NCBI RefSeq assembly: GCF_000382285.1
Contig: NZ_KB907929.1
Span: 1-64,000 of the forward strand
Reading direction: 5' to 3'
DNA: 64,000 bases
Source of the DNA: Solimonas variicoloris DSM 15731
GTDB lineage: Bacteria > Pseudomonadota > Gammaproteobacteria > Nevskiales > Nevskiaceae
The notes under the pieces were generated by a model. It ran no database searches, was not told the DNA's origin, and worked only from the letters and a program-made list of their open reading frames with translations. A program made the position numbers and the translations under genes. Shown one piece after another: positions 18,030 to 26,980 of this stretch (position 1 is the first letter of the stretch; each line of letters begins with the position of its first letter).

Positions 18030-19250
18030 ATGGATTCGCTGATCACGGCTGCAGGGCGCGCGCTCGCCGCCGGCGATCCGCTCGGCGCCCTGCAGCGCGT
18101 GGCCCTGCGCGACGACGCGCCGGCGCTCGCGCTGCGCGGCATCGCGATGGCGCAGCTCGGCGATCTGCCGCGCGCGCGCCAGCTCGTGCGACGTGCGGCG
18201 CGGGCGTTCGGCGCCCGCGCGCCGGTGTCGCGCGCACGCTGCGTCGTCGCCGAAGCCGAGATCGCGCTCGCTGCGCGCGAGCTCGGCTGGCCGGTGAAGT
18301 CATTGCATCTGGCGCGCGCGACGCTGGCCGCGCACGGCGACGCCGTCAATGCCGCACACGCGCAACTGCTCGACGTGCGCCGCCTGCTGCTGCTCGGCCG
18401 CCTCGACGAAGCCGAGCAGGCGCTCGACGGCTGCGCGGCGTCGCCATTGCCGCCCGCGTTGCGCGCCGTGCACGGCCTGCTGGTCGCCGGCATCGCGCTG
18501 CGGCGCCTGCGGACCGATGCGGCGCAGCGCGCGCTGGCCGGCGCGGCGCAGGCGGCCGCGCAGGCGCGCATCGCGGCGCTCGGCGCGGAGGTCGAGCACG
18601 CGGCCCGCGCATTGCACGAGCCGGCGGCGCGGCTGATCGCGCGCGGTCGCGAACGCAGCCTGCGGTTCGCCGAGGTCGAGGCCTTGCTCGCCTCGCGTCG
18701 CTTCGTCGTCGACGCCTGCCGCTACGCGGTGCGGGATGCGGACGTGCAGGTCTCGCTGGCGCGGCGCCCGGTGTTGTTCACGCTCGTGCGCGTGCTCGCC
18801 GAGGCCTGGCCGGCCGACGCCTCGCGCGACCATCTGGCCGCGCAGGCTTTTCGTGCGCGGCAGCTCGATGCGTCGTACCGCGCGCGCCTGCGCGTCGAGA
18901 TCGGACGGCTGCGCCGGGCCTTGCGGCCGCTCGCCGAGGTGTATGCCACGGCGGCGGGTTTCGCGCTGCGCCCGCACCGGGCGCGCGAGGTCGTGGTGCT
19001 GGCACGGCCGCGGCACGAGAACCACGCCGCCGTGCTGGCGCTGCTCGCCGACGGCGAGTCCTGGTCGAGCTCGGCGCTGGCGCTGGCATTGGCGACGAGC
19101 CAGCGCAGCGTGCAGCGCGCGCTCGAAGCGCTCGCCGCCGACGGCAAGGTGCAGGCCTTCGGTCGCGGCCGCGCGCGGCGCTGGCTGACGCCGCCGCTGC
19201 CCGGATTCGCGACAAGCTTGTTACTCCCGACGCCGCTGCCGGGCGATTAA
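18030..19250 (+). CDS. Two-HTH transcriptional regulator with helical-repeat N-terminus
   Basis: This 406-residue protein has an N-terminal half (about 1-210) of alanine-rich helical repeats resembling TPR or SARP-type regulators (GIAMAQLGDLPRARQLVRRA, LLLGRLDEAEQALDG). A winged helix follows at about 230-310 (PVLFTLVRVLAEAWP, RVEIGRLRRALRPL, then YATAAGFALRP). A second HTH is at about 335-390 (LALALATSQRSVQRALEAL). It is divergent from DUF899/DUF2182 and 44 bp upstream of a propeller gene, and probably controls this small locus. Signal and operator are unknown. Confidence 0.75.
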   Translation: MDSLITAAGRALAAGDPLGALQRVALRDDAPALALRGIAMAQLGDLPRARQLVRRAARAFGARAPVSRARCVVAEAEIALAARELGWPVKSLHLARATLAAHGDAVNAAHAQLLDVRRLLLLGRLDEAEQALDGCAASPLPPALRAVHGLLVAGIALRRLRTDAAQRALAGAAQAAAQARIAALGAEVEHAARALHEPAARLIARGRERSLRFAEVEALLASRRFVVDACRYAVRDADVQVSLARRPVLFTLVRVLAEAWPADASRDHLAAQAFRARQLDASYRARLRVEIGRLRRALRPLAEVYATAAGFALRPHRAREVVVLARPRHENHAAVLALLADGESWSSSALALALATSQRSVQRALEALAADGKVQAFGRGRARRWLTPPLPGFATSLLLPTPLPGD

Positions 19251-19294
19251 GGTGAGTCCGGCGCCGATCGCGCCCGACGATGGAGGATGACCGC

Positions 19295-19942
19295 ATGAAA
19301 CGACAGGCAGCCGAGATCATTCGCGAGCAGGGACCGTTTCCGGGCATCGCCCAGGTGCACGGTGTGAGTTACGACGGCCACGCGGTCTGGATCGCCGGCG
19401 GCGACCGTCTGGCCGCGCTCGATCCGGACAGCGGCGAAATGCAGCGCGCGCTCGATATCGCCGCGCATGCCGGCACCGCGTTCGACGGCGCGCACCTGTA
19501 CCAGATCGCCGAGGACCGCATCCAGAAAATCGATCCGCGCAGCGGCCGCGTCGTCGCAACGATCCCGGCGCCGGGCGGCGGCGGCGATTCCGGCATGGCC
19601 TGGGCGGAAGGCTCGCTGTGGGTCGGGCAGTATCGCGAACGCAAGATCCATCAGATCGATCCCGACAGCGGCGCGATCCTGCGCACGATCGAGTCGAACC
19701 GCTTCGTCACCGGCGTGACCTGGGTCGACGGCGAGCTGTGGCACGGCACCTGGGAAGGCGAGCAGAGCGAACTGCGGCGCATCGATCCGCGCAGCGGCGA
19801 GGTCCTTGATGCGCTCGAACTGCCGCCGGGCGTCGGCGTCTCCGGGCTCGAGTTCGACGGCGGCGAGCGCTTCTTCTGCGGCGGCGGCAACAGCGGCAAG
19901 CTGCGCACGCTGCGCCGCCCGAAGCGCGGCGCGGCGAGCTAG
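19295..19942 (+). CDS. Small beta-propeller protein, glutamine-cyclotransferase-like
   Basis: This 215-residue protein has four repeats ending in DPxSG (LDPDSGEMQ, IDPRSGRVV, IDPDSGAIL, IDPRSGEVL), each with a W or Y blade motif such as GSLWVGQYRERKIHQID and GELWHGTWEGE. This fits a short propeller related to glutamine cyclotransferase or PQQ-like repeats. There is no signal peptide, which is unusual for secreted members. The ATG at 19295 has GGAGG eight bases upstream; an ATG at 19280 overlaps that ribosome site. It probably belongs with the regulator and DUF899 genes. Enzyme activity is not predictable. Confidence 0.75.
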   Translation: MKRQAAEIIREQGPFPGIAQVHGVSYDGHAVWIAGGDRLAALDPDSGEMQRALDIAAHAGTAFDGAHLYQIAEDRIQKIDPRSGRVVATIPAPGGGGDSGMAWAEGSLWVGQYRERKIHQIDPDSGAILRTIESNRFVTGVTWVDGELWHGTWEGEQSELRRIDPRSGEVLDALELPPGVGVSGLEFDGGERFFCGGGNSGKLRTLRRPKRGAAS

Positions 19943-20231
19943 CGCCGATCCGGATGGCGCCGCCGTCGCGAGGCCGGCGCACCGTGGCGATGGCGCCCCG
20001 TGGCGATGCTGAGACGTCACTGGCGGCGTGCGCCGCGGGCGGGCGCCTCGCCATGATGAGGTACGGTTTTTCAGCAGTTCACTGCGCGCCGGCGCACGAG
20101 CGTCGGCCGAGCGCCGCGCGATCGTCGGCGCCGCGATGTGCCGCGATGCACCGTGGTCGCGGCCGGCGCGGCATTGATCGTCGCCGCCGTTCTGGCAAGC
20201 TGCGCGCCGGAACTTTGCAGGAAGCCCCGTT

Positions 20232-21626
20232 GTGACCAACGCTGAAGCCGGGAAGAACGGCAAGATCGAAGGCGTGCGCCGCCGCCTGCTCGGCCTGCGG
20301 CCGGTGTCGCTGGTGTCGTGGCGCGACGCGATCGCGACGCTGACGCCGATTGTGCTGCTCAGCGCCGCGGCGATCTTCGCGACCCTGCACTTCGTGCGGC
20401 CGGCGCCGCCGCTGCATCTGGTCATGGCCGGCGGCCCGGACGGCAGCAACTTCCGCGCGGTCGCCGAGCGCTACCGGCAGATCCTCGCGCGCAACGGCAT
20501 CGAGCTGCAGGTGCTGTCCTCGCACGGCTCGGCGGACAACCTCGACATGCTGGCGGAGAACAAGGTCGACATCGCCCTCGTGCAGTCCGGCGTGACGCGC
20601 GACGGCGACGTTTCCGACATCGTCTCGCTCGGCACCATGTTTCGCCAGCCGGTGACGATCTTCTACCGCGCGCCGAAGCCGATCGAGCGCCTGTCGCAGC
20701 TGGCCGGCCGGCGCATCGCCATCGGCCACGAGGGCAGCGGCACGCGCGTGCTGGCGATGACGCTGCTCGACGGCAACGGCATCGAGCCCGGCGGCGCGAC
20801 GCAGTTCTTCGATCTCGAAGGCGGCGACGCGGCGGCGGCGCTGCTGGCGCGCAAGATCGACGCGGCGTTCCTGTCCGGCGATTCGGCCAACCTCGGCGCC
20901 GTACGCGATCTGCTGCATGCCGACGGCATCCGCCTGTTCGACTTCGTGCAGGGCGAGGCCTACGAGCGCCGCTATCGCTACCTCAACCGCTTCGAGCTGC
21001 CGCCGGGCGCTTTCGATCTCGGCGCCAACCTGCCGGACCATCGCATCACGATGCTGGCGCCGACCGTCGAGCTGCTCGCGCATGCGGATCTGCATCCGGC
21101 GCTGTCCGATCTGCTGGTCGAGGCCGCGCAGGAAGTGCACGGCCGCGGCACGCTGATGCAGAACCCCGGCGAGTTCCCGCACGCGATCGAACACGATTAC
21201 CCGATGAGCGACGACGCGGCGCGCTACTACAAGTCCGGCAAGGGCCTGGCGTACCGCTATCTGCCGTTCTGGCTCGCCAGCCTCGTCAATCGCGCCGCGG
21301 TGGTGCTGCTGCCGATCGTCGTCGTGCTGATCCCCGGCCTGCGCTTCGCGCCGTATCTGTACGGCTGGCGCATCAAGCGGCGCATCTACAAGCACTACGG
21401 CGAGCTGATGGCGCTGGAGCGCGCGATGCTGGAGCCGATGACGCCGGAGCAGCGCGCCGCGCTGCTCGCGCAGCTCGACAAGATCGAGAAGTCGGTGGTC
21501 GGCACCAAGATGCCGGGCGCGTTCGCCGATCAGGCCTACATCCTGCGTCGCCACATCCACTTCGTGCGCGACGGCCTCGGCGCCGGCGCGACGCGCGAGG
21601 ACGACGAGGTGGCGCTGCTGCGCTGA
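20232..21626 (+). CDS. TAXI-family solute-binding protein with two membrane anchors
   Basis: This 464-residue protein has a TM helix near 35-58 (TPIVLLSAAAIFATLHFV). A periplasmic TAXI/NMT1-type binding domain follows (HLVMAGGPDGSNFRAVAERY, IALVQSGVTRDGDVSDIV, RIAIGHEGSGTRVLAMTLL). A second TM at about 353-375 (LPIVVVLIPGL) and a cytoplasmic helical tail complete it. No TRAP membrane subunits are nearby, and membrane-anchored TAXI proteins without them are known. GTG start. It precedes bcsR by 63 bp on the same strand, so it may be co-transcribed with the cellulose genes. The ligand is unknown. Confidence 0.85.
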   Translation: MTNAEAGKNGKIEGVRRRLLGLRPVSLVSWRDAIATLTPIVLLSAAAIFATLHFVRPAPPLHLVMAGGPDGSNFRAVAERYRQILARNGIELQVLSSHGSADNLDMLAENKVDIALVQSGVTRDGDVSDIVSLGTMFRQPVTIFYRAPKPIERLSQLAGRRIAIGHEGSGTRVLAMTLLDGNGIEPGGATQFFDLEGGDAAAALLARKIDAAFLSGDSANLGAVRDLLHADGIRLFDFVQGEAYERRYRYLNRFELPPGAFDLGANLPDHRITMLAPTVELLAHADLHPALSDLLVEAAQEVHGRGTLMQNPGEFPHAIEHDYPMSDDAARYYKSGKGLAYRYLPFWLASLVNRAAVVLLPIVVVLIPGLRFAPYLYGWRIKRRIYKHYGELMALERAMLEPMTPEQRAALLAQLDKIEKSVVGTKMPGAFADQAYILRRHIHFVRDGLGAGATREDDEVALLR

Positions 21627-21689
21627 GGCGCGTCGCCACGCGGCAGCCGCTTTGTTGCGCGGGTCTGTGCCATTGCGCATGCTGTCCGC

Positions 21690-21881
21690 GTGAATGACGA
21701 TCCGGCCGCCGACAACGACATCGCCCGCCTCCAGGCGCATCTGGGCGCGCCGGGCAGCCTGCGCTATGTCGACCAGCACGAACTCGATGCGGTGGCGCTC
21801 GCGCTCGCGCGCTGGCCGCTGCTGAACGCGCTGCAGGCGGAGCGGCGCGCGGCGAGCGTCGGAGCGGAGGTCTCGGCTTGA
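21690..21881 (+). CDS. bcsR: BcsR-like small cellulose regulator
   Basis: This 63-residue protein matches E. coli BcsR (62 residues) in size and layout. A short acidic N-terminus is followed by DIARLQAHLGAPGSLRYVDQ and a conserved ALARWPLLNAL box near the C-terminus. In E. coli, BcsR and BcsQ stabilise the cytoplasmic side of the synthase complex. The start is GTG. Its TGA overlaps the TTG start of bcsE (TTGA), so the two are translationally coupled. Confidence 0.8.
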   Translation: MNDDPAADNDIARLQAHLGAPGSLRYVDQHELDAVALALARWPLLNALQAERRAASVGAEVSA

Positions 21882-23473
21882 CGACAAGCGCGGCGACGCC
21901 GCTCGGCATCGGCGGTCTGCCGCCCGGCACCGACGCGCTGCGACCCGGCGCCTGCTATGGCCTGGCCTGCGCGCCGCATCCGCCGCCGGCGCTGCTGCTC
22001 GGCCTCGTGCGCGCGGCGGCCGGTGCCAAGCGGCCGGTGCTCGTGCTCTGCGCCGATCCTGCCGCGCTCGCCGCGGAGCTGGCCGGGCAAGGCATCGAAA
22101 TCCGGCGCGCGCAGCAGCGCGGCAGCCTGCGCTGGCTGCAATGGCGGGCCGACGCCGTGGCCCGCGGCCAGCGCGCCGGCGCGCTGCAGCTGTTCGACGA
22201 ACTCGATCACTACGGCTGCGCCGACGGCGCGCTGGTCGTCGTCTGGGGGCTGCATGGCCTGCCGCCGTCGGCCTCGGCCGCCGCTTGCGCCGCCTGGGCG
22301 CGCGCCCGCCGTGCGTCGCTACTGCTGGTTGCCGACGGCGCGGACGAGGCCGCGGTGGCGGCGCGCGCGGCGCTCGACGGCGACGCGACGATGAACGCCG
22401 GGACGGGCGCCGGCGAGGCGCCATGGACCTTGCGCTTGCGGCACTGGAACGGCGCCGCCGGACGGCCCGGACCGGCGCTGCCCGCGCAAAAGCTGAAGCT
22501 CGGCGACGACGGCGCGCTGACGGTGATCCTCGACGACGCCGCCGAGCGCGCGCGCTGGGTGCAGGTGGCGGCGACGGCGGCGGACCGCACGCATGTGCTC
22601 CTCACCGAGCGCGCGGCCGACGGCCGCGACGACTGGCCGGCCGACTGGACGATCGTCGCCGACGGCGCGGCGCTCGAAACCGCGGCCGCCGGCGCGCAGG
22701 CGGCCTGCTGCGTGCTCGACTACGCCGATCTGCAGGCGCAGGCGGCGCTGGTGCGGCGCGTATATCGCCTGCGCCAGCAGGCCGGGCGCGCGCTGAAGAT
22801 CGTGGTCCGCGCCTGCGGCCTGCGCCTGCGTCACGGCCAGATCCAGCTGCTGCTGGCGCTCGGCGCCGACGCCGTCGTCGACCGCGGCGCGACCCCGGCG
22901 GCGCTGGTCGAGCGCGTGGCGGCGCTGCAGGGCCGGATCTACGAGCGCCCGCTCGACGTCGACATCGAGCGCACCATCGCCGCGGCGATGCCGCTGCGCG
23001 GCGGCTATCTGCCGCTGCCGGCCTTCGTCGACGAGGTCGAGCGCGCGATGCACACCGTGGTGGGCGACGACAGCGTGCTGGTCCGTCTGGTGCCGCTGCC
23101 GGATCTGCCGCTGGTCGACGCGCTGCGCTACTGCCGGCCGCGCCGTCCCGGCGATTGCTTCAGCGCCGACGAGCGCGAGGCTTATCTGTTCCTGCCCGGT
23201 TGCGCCACGGCGGAGATCGAAGGCGTGCTCGAACGGATCTTCACGCGCGTGCCCGGCGATCTGTTCCTCGGCTACCTGCTGCAGACCGGTGCCGGTCCGA
23301 TCGGCGAGGCCATGCGCGCCTTGCGCGCGCGCGCGGCCGCACAGCCGCCGCTCGATCTCAGCGACGCGCTGCTGCGCATTCCGTTGCGCCAGGAAGCCGA
23401 GCCGCTTGCGGCCGCGGTGCCGGCGCCGCGCACGGTGCACGCCGCGCCGCGGCGCACCGGGAGCGCGGCATGA
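21878..23473 (+). CDS. bcsE: c-di-GMP-binding cellulose protein BcsE
   Basis: The 531-residue protein corresponds to the BcsE/GIL-domain family, a cytoplasmic c-di-GMP receptor that boosts cellulose synthesis. Visible features include the RecA-like N-terminal half (RPVLVLCADPAALAAELAG, GALVVVWGLHGLPPS), RYLRQQAGRALKI-like helices before GLRLRHGQIQLLLALGADAV, and an RxGD motif (R423-P-G-D426) where the family I-site-like RxxD lies. The TTG start overlaps the bcsR stop and its TGA overlaps the bcsF ATG. The position between bcsR and bcsF supports the call. Confidence 0.85.
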   Translation: MTTSAATPLGIGGLPPGTDALRPGACYGLACAPHPPPALLLGLVRAAAGAKRPVLVLCADPAALAAELAGQGIEIRRAQQRGSLRWLQWRADAVARGQRAGALQLFDELDHYGCADGALVVVWGLHGLPPSASAAACAAWARARRASLLLVADGADEAAVAARAALDGDATMNAGTGAGEAPWTLRLRHWNGAAGRPGPALPAQKLKLGDDGALTVILDDAAERARWVQVAATAADRTHVLLTERAADGRDDWPADWTIVADGAALETAAAGAQAACCVLDYADLQAQAALVRRVYRLRQQAGRALKIVVRACGLRLRHGQIQLLLALGADAVVDRGATPAALVERVAALQGRIYERPLDVDIERTIAAAMPLRGGYLPLPAFVDEVERAMHTVVGDDSVLVRLVPLPDLPLVDALRYCRPRRPGDCFSADEREAYLFLPGCATAEIEGVLERIFTRVPGDLFLGYLLQTGAGPIGEAMRALRARAAAQPPLDLSDALLRIPLRQEAEPLAAAVPAPRTVHAAPRRTGSAA

Positions 23474-23685
23474 GCGCCGCCGTCGCGTTCGCCGTGAAGC
23501 TCGCCGTGGCCGCGCTGCTGCTGCTCGGCGTGCTGCTCGGCCTGTTCGTCGCCGACCGGCGGCTGGCGCCGCGGCGCTGGTATCCGAGGCTGCGGCGTCT
23601 GCGCCGCCGTCTGCTCGGCCGCGCCTGGTATCCGGTCCTGCTCGAACCGTGGACGCCGCCGGACTCCGGCGCGAAGCGCCCGTGA
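23470..23685 (+). CDS. bcsF: BcsF-like small membrane protein
   Basis: This 71-residue protein has one N-terminal TM helix (KLAVAALLLLGVLLGLFVA) and a strongly basic cytoplasmic tail (RRWYPRLRRLRRRLLGR), then WYPVLLEPW. E. coli BcsF (63 residues) has the same one-helix plus basic-tail plan and recruits BcsE to the membrane. Sequence identity is too low to stand alone, but the ATGA overlap with bcsE and the presence of bcsG in the cluster make the call likely. Confidence 0.75.
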   Translation: MSAAVAFAVKLAVAALLLLGVLLGLFVADRRLAPRRWYPRLRRLRRRLLGRAWYPVLLEPWTPPDSGAKRP

Positions 23686-23692
23686 GGCCGGC

Positions 23693-24433
23693 ATGAAACT
23701 CGTGGCCATCGTCTCGCCGTGCGGCGGTGTCGGCCGCAGCATGCTGAGCGCCGCGCTCGCCGATGCGCTGCATCGCCGCGGGCATCCGGTGCTGGCGATC
23801 GACTGCGATCCGCACAACGACCTGGCCCTGCATCTCGGGGCGACGGCGCGCCCGCAGCGCGGCTTTCTCGCGGCGATCAGCGACGGCAGCGACTGGCGCG
23901 AGACCGCGCTCGCCAACTCGGACGGCGTGCAGTTCGTGCCGGCCGGCGCCGCCGGCGACGATCTCGCCTCGGCCTGCGCGGTCGCGCTCGGCGCCGATCC
24001 CGAGGGGCTGCGCAGCCGCTTCGACGTCGGCGAATGGCAGGACGACGCCATCGTCCTGGTCGACACGCCGTCGCTGCCGTCGCGGCTGGCCGCGCAGGTG
24101 GCGGCCGTCGCCGACCGCGTGCTCGCGGTGCTCGGCGCCGACCCGATTTCGTTCGGCGGCATCGCTCGCACCGAGGCGCTGCGGCCCGGGCAGGTGCATT
24201 ACGTGGTCAACGGCTTCGAGCCGAACCGCCCGCTGCAGAACGACATTCGCGTGCTGCTGCGGCGCGAGCTCGGCGAGCGCCTCGCGCCCTATGCCGTGCA
24301 TCGCGACGGCAGCGTCGCCGACGCGCTGGCGCGCAACCGCGCGCTGCTCGCCGATGCGCCGGCCAGCCAGGCCGCCGCCGACCTGCAGCTGCTGGCGTCG
24401 TGGCTGCTGCGCGCGCTGGACGTGACGGCGTGA
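23693..24433 (+). CDS. bcsQ: BcsQ/YhjQ ParA-like ATPase of cellulose synthesis
   Basis: The 246-residue protein is of the MinD/ParA type (MKLVAIVSPCGGVGRSMLSA, LAIDCDPHNDLALHLG, IVLVDTPSLPSR). The deviant Walker A normally has two lysines (KGGVGKT). Here they are Cys and Arg (CGGVGRS), comparable to the lysine-poor RGGVGTT of E. coli BcsQ, so ATP handling may be altered. In enterobacteria it binds BcsR and helps place and activate the synthase. It starts 7 bp after bcsF and its stop overlaps the GTG of bcsA. Confidence 0.9.
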   Translation: MKLVAIVSPCGGVGRSMLSAALADALHRRGHPVLAIDCDPHNDLALHLGATARPQRGFLAAISDGSDWRETALANSDGVQFVPAGAAGDDLASACAVALGADPEGLRSRFDVGEWQDDAIVLVDTPSLPSRLAAQVAAVADRVLAVLGADPISFGGIARTEALRPGQVHYVVNGFEPNRPLQNDIRVLLRRELGERLAPYAVHRDGSVADALARNRALLADAPASQAAADLQLLASWLLRALDVTA

Positions 24434-26973
24434 ACGGCGACGCGCTGCTGGGCCGGCTCGCGGCGCCGCTCGGCGTGCGTCATCCGCGCGCGCTGCGCGA
24501 ATGGCTGCGCAACCTCTTCCTGCTGCCGGCCGAGCAGATGCGGCCGTGGCCGGCCTGGCTCGAGGTGCTGGCCGCGCCGCCGCTGCGCCTGGCGGCGCGC
24601 GAGCTGGGCGTCGCACGGCCGGATTCGGCGCGCGACTGGATCATGGCGCTGCTGTTGTTCCGCCTGCCGCTCGACGCGGCGCCGACGCCGGCTCCGCGCG
24701 CGCCGCTGCTGCGCGCGCTGCACGAGCTCGGCGGCGCCGTGTCGGCGCTGCTGCGCCTGCTGCTGTGGCCGTTCCGGCGCTTCGAGCAGCTGCTCGACCG
24801 CTACGATTTCCAGCCCGCGAGCGCGCGCCTGCACCGGCTCGCCGATCGCGTCGATGCGGTGCCCGTGCCGCTGCGCGTCACCGCCGGCGTGCTGTCCGCC
24901 GTCCTGCTCTGGGTCTGCGCGACCACGCCGCTCGGCTACGCCGAGCAGCTGCTGCTCGGCGCGCTGATGTGGACCAGCGCGCTGATGCTGCGCCGTCTGC
25001 CCGGCAATCTGCCGACGCTGGTGCTGATCGCCTTCTCGCTGATCGCGTCGAGCCGCTACATCTGGTGGCGTCTCACCCACACGCTCGATCTGCAGACCGA
25101 CTTCGACCGCCTGTTCGGCTACGGCCTGATCGCGGCCGAGTGCTACACCTGGCTGATCCTCGCGCTCGGCTATCTGCAGTACTGCTGGCCGCTGCACCGC
25201 AAGCCGGTGTCGCTGCCGGCCGACACCGCGCGGTGGCCGACCGTCGATGTCTTCGTGCCGACCTACAACGAACCGCTGCGCGTGGTGCGGCCGACGGTGC
25301 TCGCCGCGCTCGGCATGGACTGGCCGCGCGACAAGCTGCGCGTCCACATCCTCGACGACGGACGGCGCGACGAATTCCGCGCCTTCGCCGCCGAGTGCGG
25401 CGCGCGCTACCTGACGCGGCCGGACAACGCCCACGCCAAGGCCGGCAACCTCAACCGCGCGCTCGGCCAGACCGACGGCGAGCTGATCGCGATCTTCGAC
25501 TGCGACCACATCCCGGTGCGCTCGTTCCTGCAGACCACGGTCGGCTGGATGCTCGCCGATCCGAAGTGCGCGATGCTGCAGACGCCGCATCATTTCTTCT
25601 CGCCGGACCCGTTCGAACGCAACCTCGGCACCTTCCGCCGCGTGCCGAACGAGGGCAGCCTGTTCTACGGCCTCGTGCAGGACGGCAACGATCTGTGGAA
25701 CGCGACCTTCTTCTGCGGCTCCTGCGCGGTGCTGCGCCGCAAGCCGCTGGAGGAAGTCGGCGGCATCGCCGTCGAGACCGTCACCGAGGACGCGCACACG
25801 GCGCTGAAGATGCAGCGCCGCGGATACAACACCGCCTACCTGCGCCTCACGCAGGCCGCCGGCCTGGCCACCGACAGCCTGTCGATCCACGTCGGCCAGC
25901 GCATCCGCTGGGCGCGCGGCATGGCGCAGATCTTCCGTCTCGACAATCCGCTGTTCGGCCCGGGCCTGAATTTCTTCCAGCGGCTCTGCTACAGCAACGC
26001 CATGCTGCATTTCTTCAACGGCCTGCCGCGCCTGGTCTTTCTCACCGCGCCGCTGGCCTATCTGTACTTCGAGATGCACGTCATCAACGCGGCGGCGGCG
26101 ACGCTGATCACTTACGCGCTGCCGCATCTGTTCCTCGCCAACCTCACCAACTCGCGCGTGCAGGGCCGCTACCGGCATTCGTTCTGGGCCGAGGCCTACG
26201 AGACGGTGCTGGCCTGGTACATCGCCTGGCCGACCACGGTGGCGCTGTTCCGCCCGCATGCCGGCAGCTTCAACGTCACCGCCAAGGGCGGCCTCGTCGA
26301 GCGCGACTATTTCGACTGGCGCATCGCCATGCCGTATCTGGTGCTGATGATCGCCAACGTCGTCGGCGTGGCGCTCGGTGTCGTGCGCCTGGTCGACTGG
26401 AACCGCTTCGAACCGGCGACGGTGCTGATGAACATGGCCTGGGCGGTGTACAGCCTGATCATGCTCGGCGCGGCGCTCGGCGTGGCGGCGGAGATGCGTC
26501 AGGTGCGCGTCGCCTCGCGCGTGCCGATGCGCGTGCCGGCCTCGCTGTATCTGCCGGACGGCTGCGCGCTGGCCTGCACGACCAGCGATTACTCGATCCA
26601 GGGCCTGGGTCTGGTCGCCTCCGCGCCGGTCGAGCTGGCGCGCGGCACGCCGGTGCGCGTGCTGCTGCGCCACGGCGATCAGGAGTTCTCGTTCGGCGCG
26701 CAGGTGGCGGCCGTCCAGGGCCAGCATCTCGGCGTGCTGCTCGACGACATGAGCGTCGAGCAGGAACGCCGGCTGCTGCTCTGCACCTTCGGCCGCGCCG
26801 ACGCCTGGCTCGACTGGAATCAGCAGACGACCCCGGACCGGCCGCTGGCCAGCCTCGCCGAGATCATCCGCTTCGGCGGCCTGGGCTACGTGCGCCTGTG
26901 CGAATCGCTGCTGCGCGGTCTGCGCCGCGGCCTCGCGGCGCGGCGCGCCGCCGTCTCGCCGCAGCCGGTCTGA
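24430..26973 (+). CDS. bcsA: Cellulose synthase catalytic subunit BcsA
   Basis: BcsA is the inner-membrane family 2 glycosyltransferase that polymerises UDP-glucose and extrudes cellulose. At 847 residues it has D,D,D,QxxRW motifs: DDG in LRVHILDDGRRDEF, DCD in IAIFDCDHIP, TED in ETVTEDAHTAL, and QRIRW in VGQRIRWARGMAQ, plus FFCGS. The C-terminal PilZ domain has RVASR (RxxxR) and DYSIQG (DxSxxG), so c-di-GMP activation is expected. The GTG start (24430) overlaps the bcsQ stop as GTGA. Its partner bcsB is not downstream but on the opposite strand, 5 kb away. Confidence 0.97.
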   Translation: MNGDALLGRLAAPLGVRHPRALREWLRNLFLLPAEQMRPWPAWLEVLAAPPLRLAARELGVARPDSARDWIMALLLFRLPLDAAPTPAPRAPLLRALHELGGAVSALLRLLLWPFRRFEQLLDRYDFQPASARLHRLADRVDAVPVPLRVTAGVLSAVLLWVCATTPLGYAEQLLLGALMWTSALMLRRLPGNLPTLVLIAFSLIASSRYIWWRLTHTLDLQTDFDRLFGYGLIAAECYTWLILALGYLQYCWPLHRKPVSLPADTARWPTVDVFVPTYNEPLRVVRPTVLAALGMDWPRDKLRVHILDDGRRDEFRAFAAECGARYLTRPDNAHAKAGNLNRALGQTDGELIAIFDCDHIPVRSFLQTTVGWMLADPKCAMLQTPHHFFSPDPFERNLGTFRRVPNEGSLFYGLVQDGNDLWNATFFCGSCAVLRRKPLEEVGGIAVETVTEDAHTALKMQRRGYNTAYLRLTQAAGLATDSLSIHVGQRIRWARGMAQIFRLDNPLFGPGLNFFQRLCYSNAMLHFFNGLPRLVFLTAPLAYLYFEMHVINAAAATLITYALPHLFLANLTNSRVQGRYRHSFWAEAYETVLAWYIAWPTTVALFRPHAGSFNVTAKGGLVERDYFDWRIAMPYLVLMIANVVGVALGVVRLVDWNRFEPATVLMNMAWAVYSLIMLGAALGVAAEMRQVRVASRVPMRVPASLYLPDGCALACTTSDYSIQGLGLVASAPVELARGTPVRVLLRHGDQEFSFGAQVAAVQGQHLGVLLDDMSVEQERRLLLCTFGRADAWLDWNQQTTPDRPLASLAEIIRFGGLGYVRLCESLLRGLRRGLAARRAAVSPQPV

Positions 26974-26980
26974 GGGTGCC

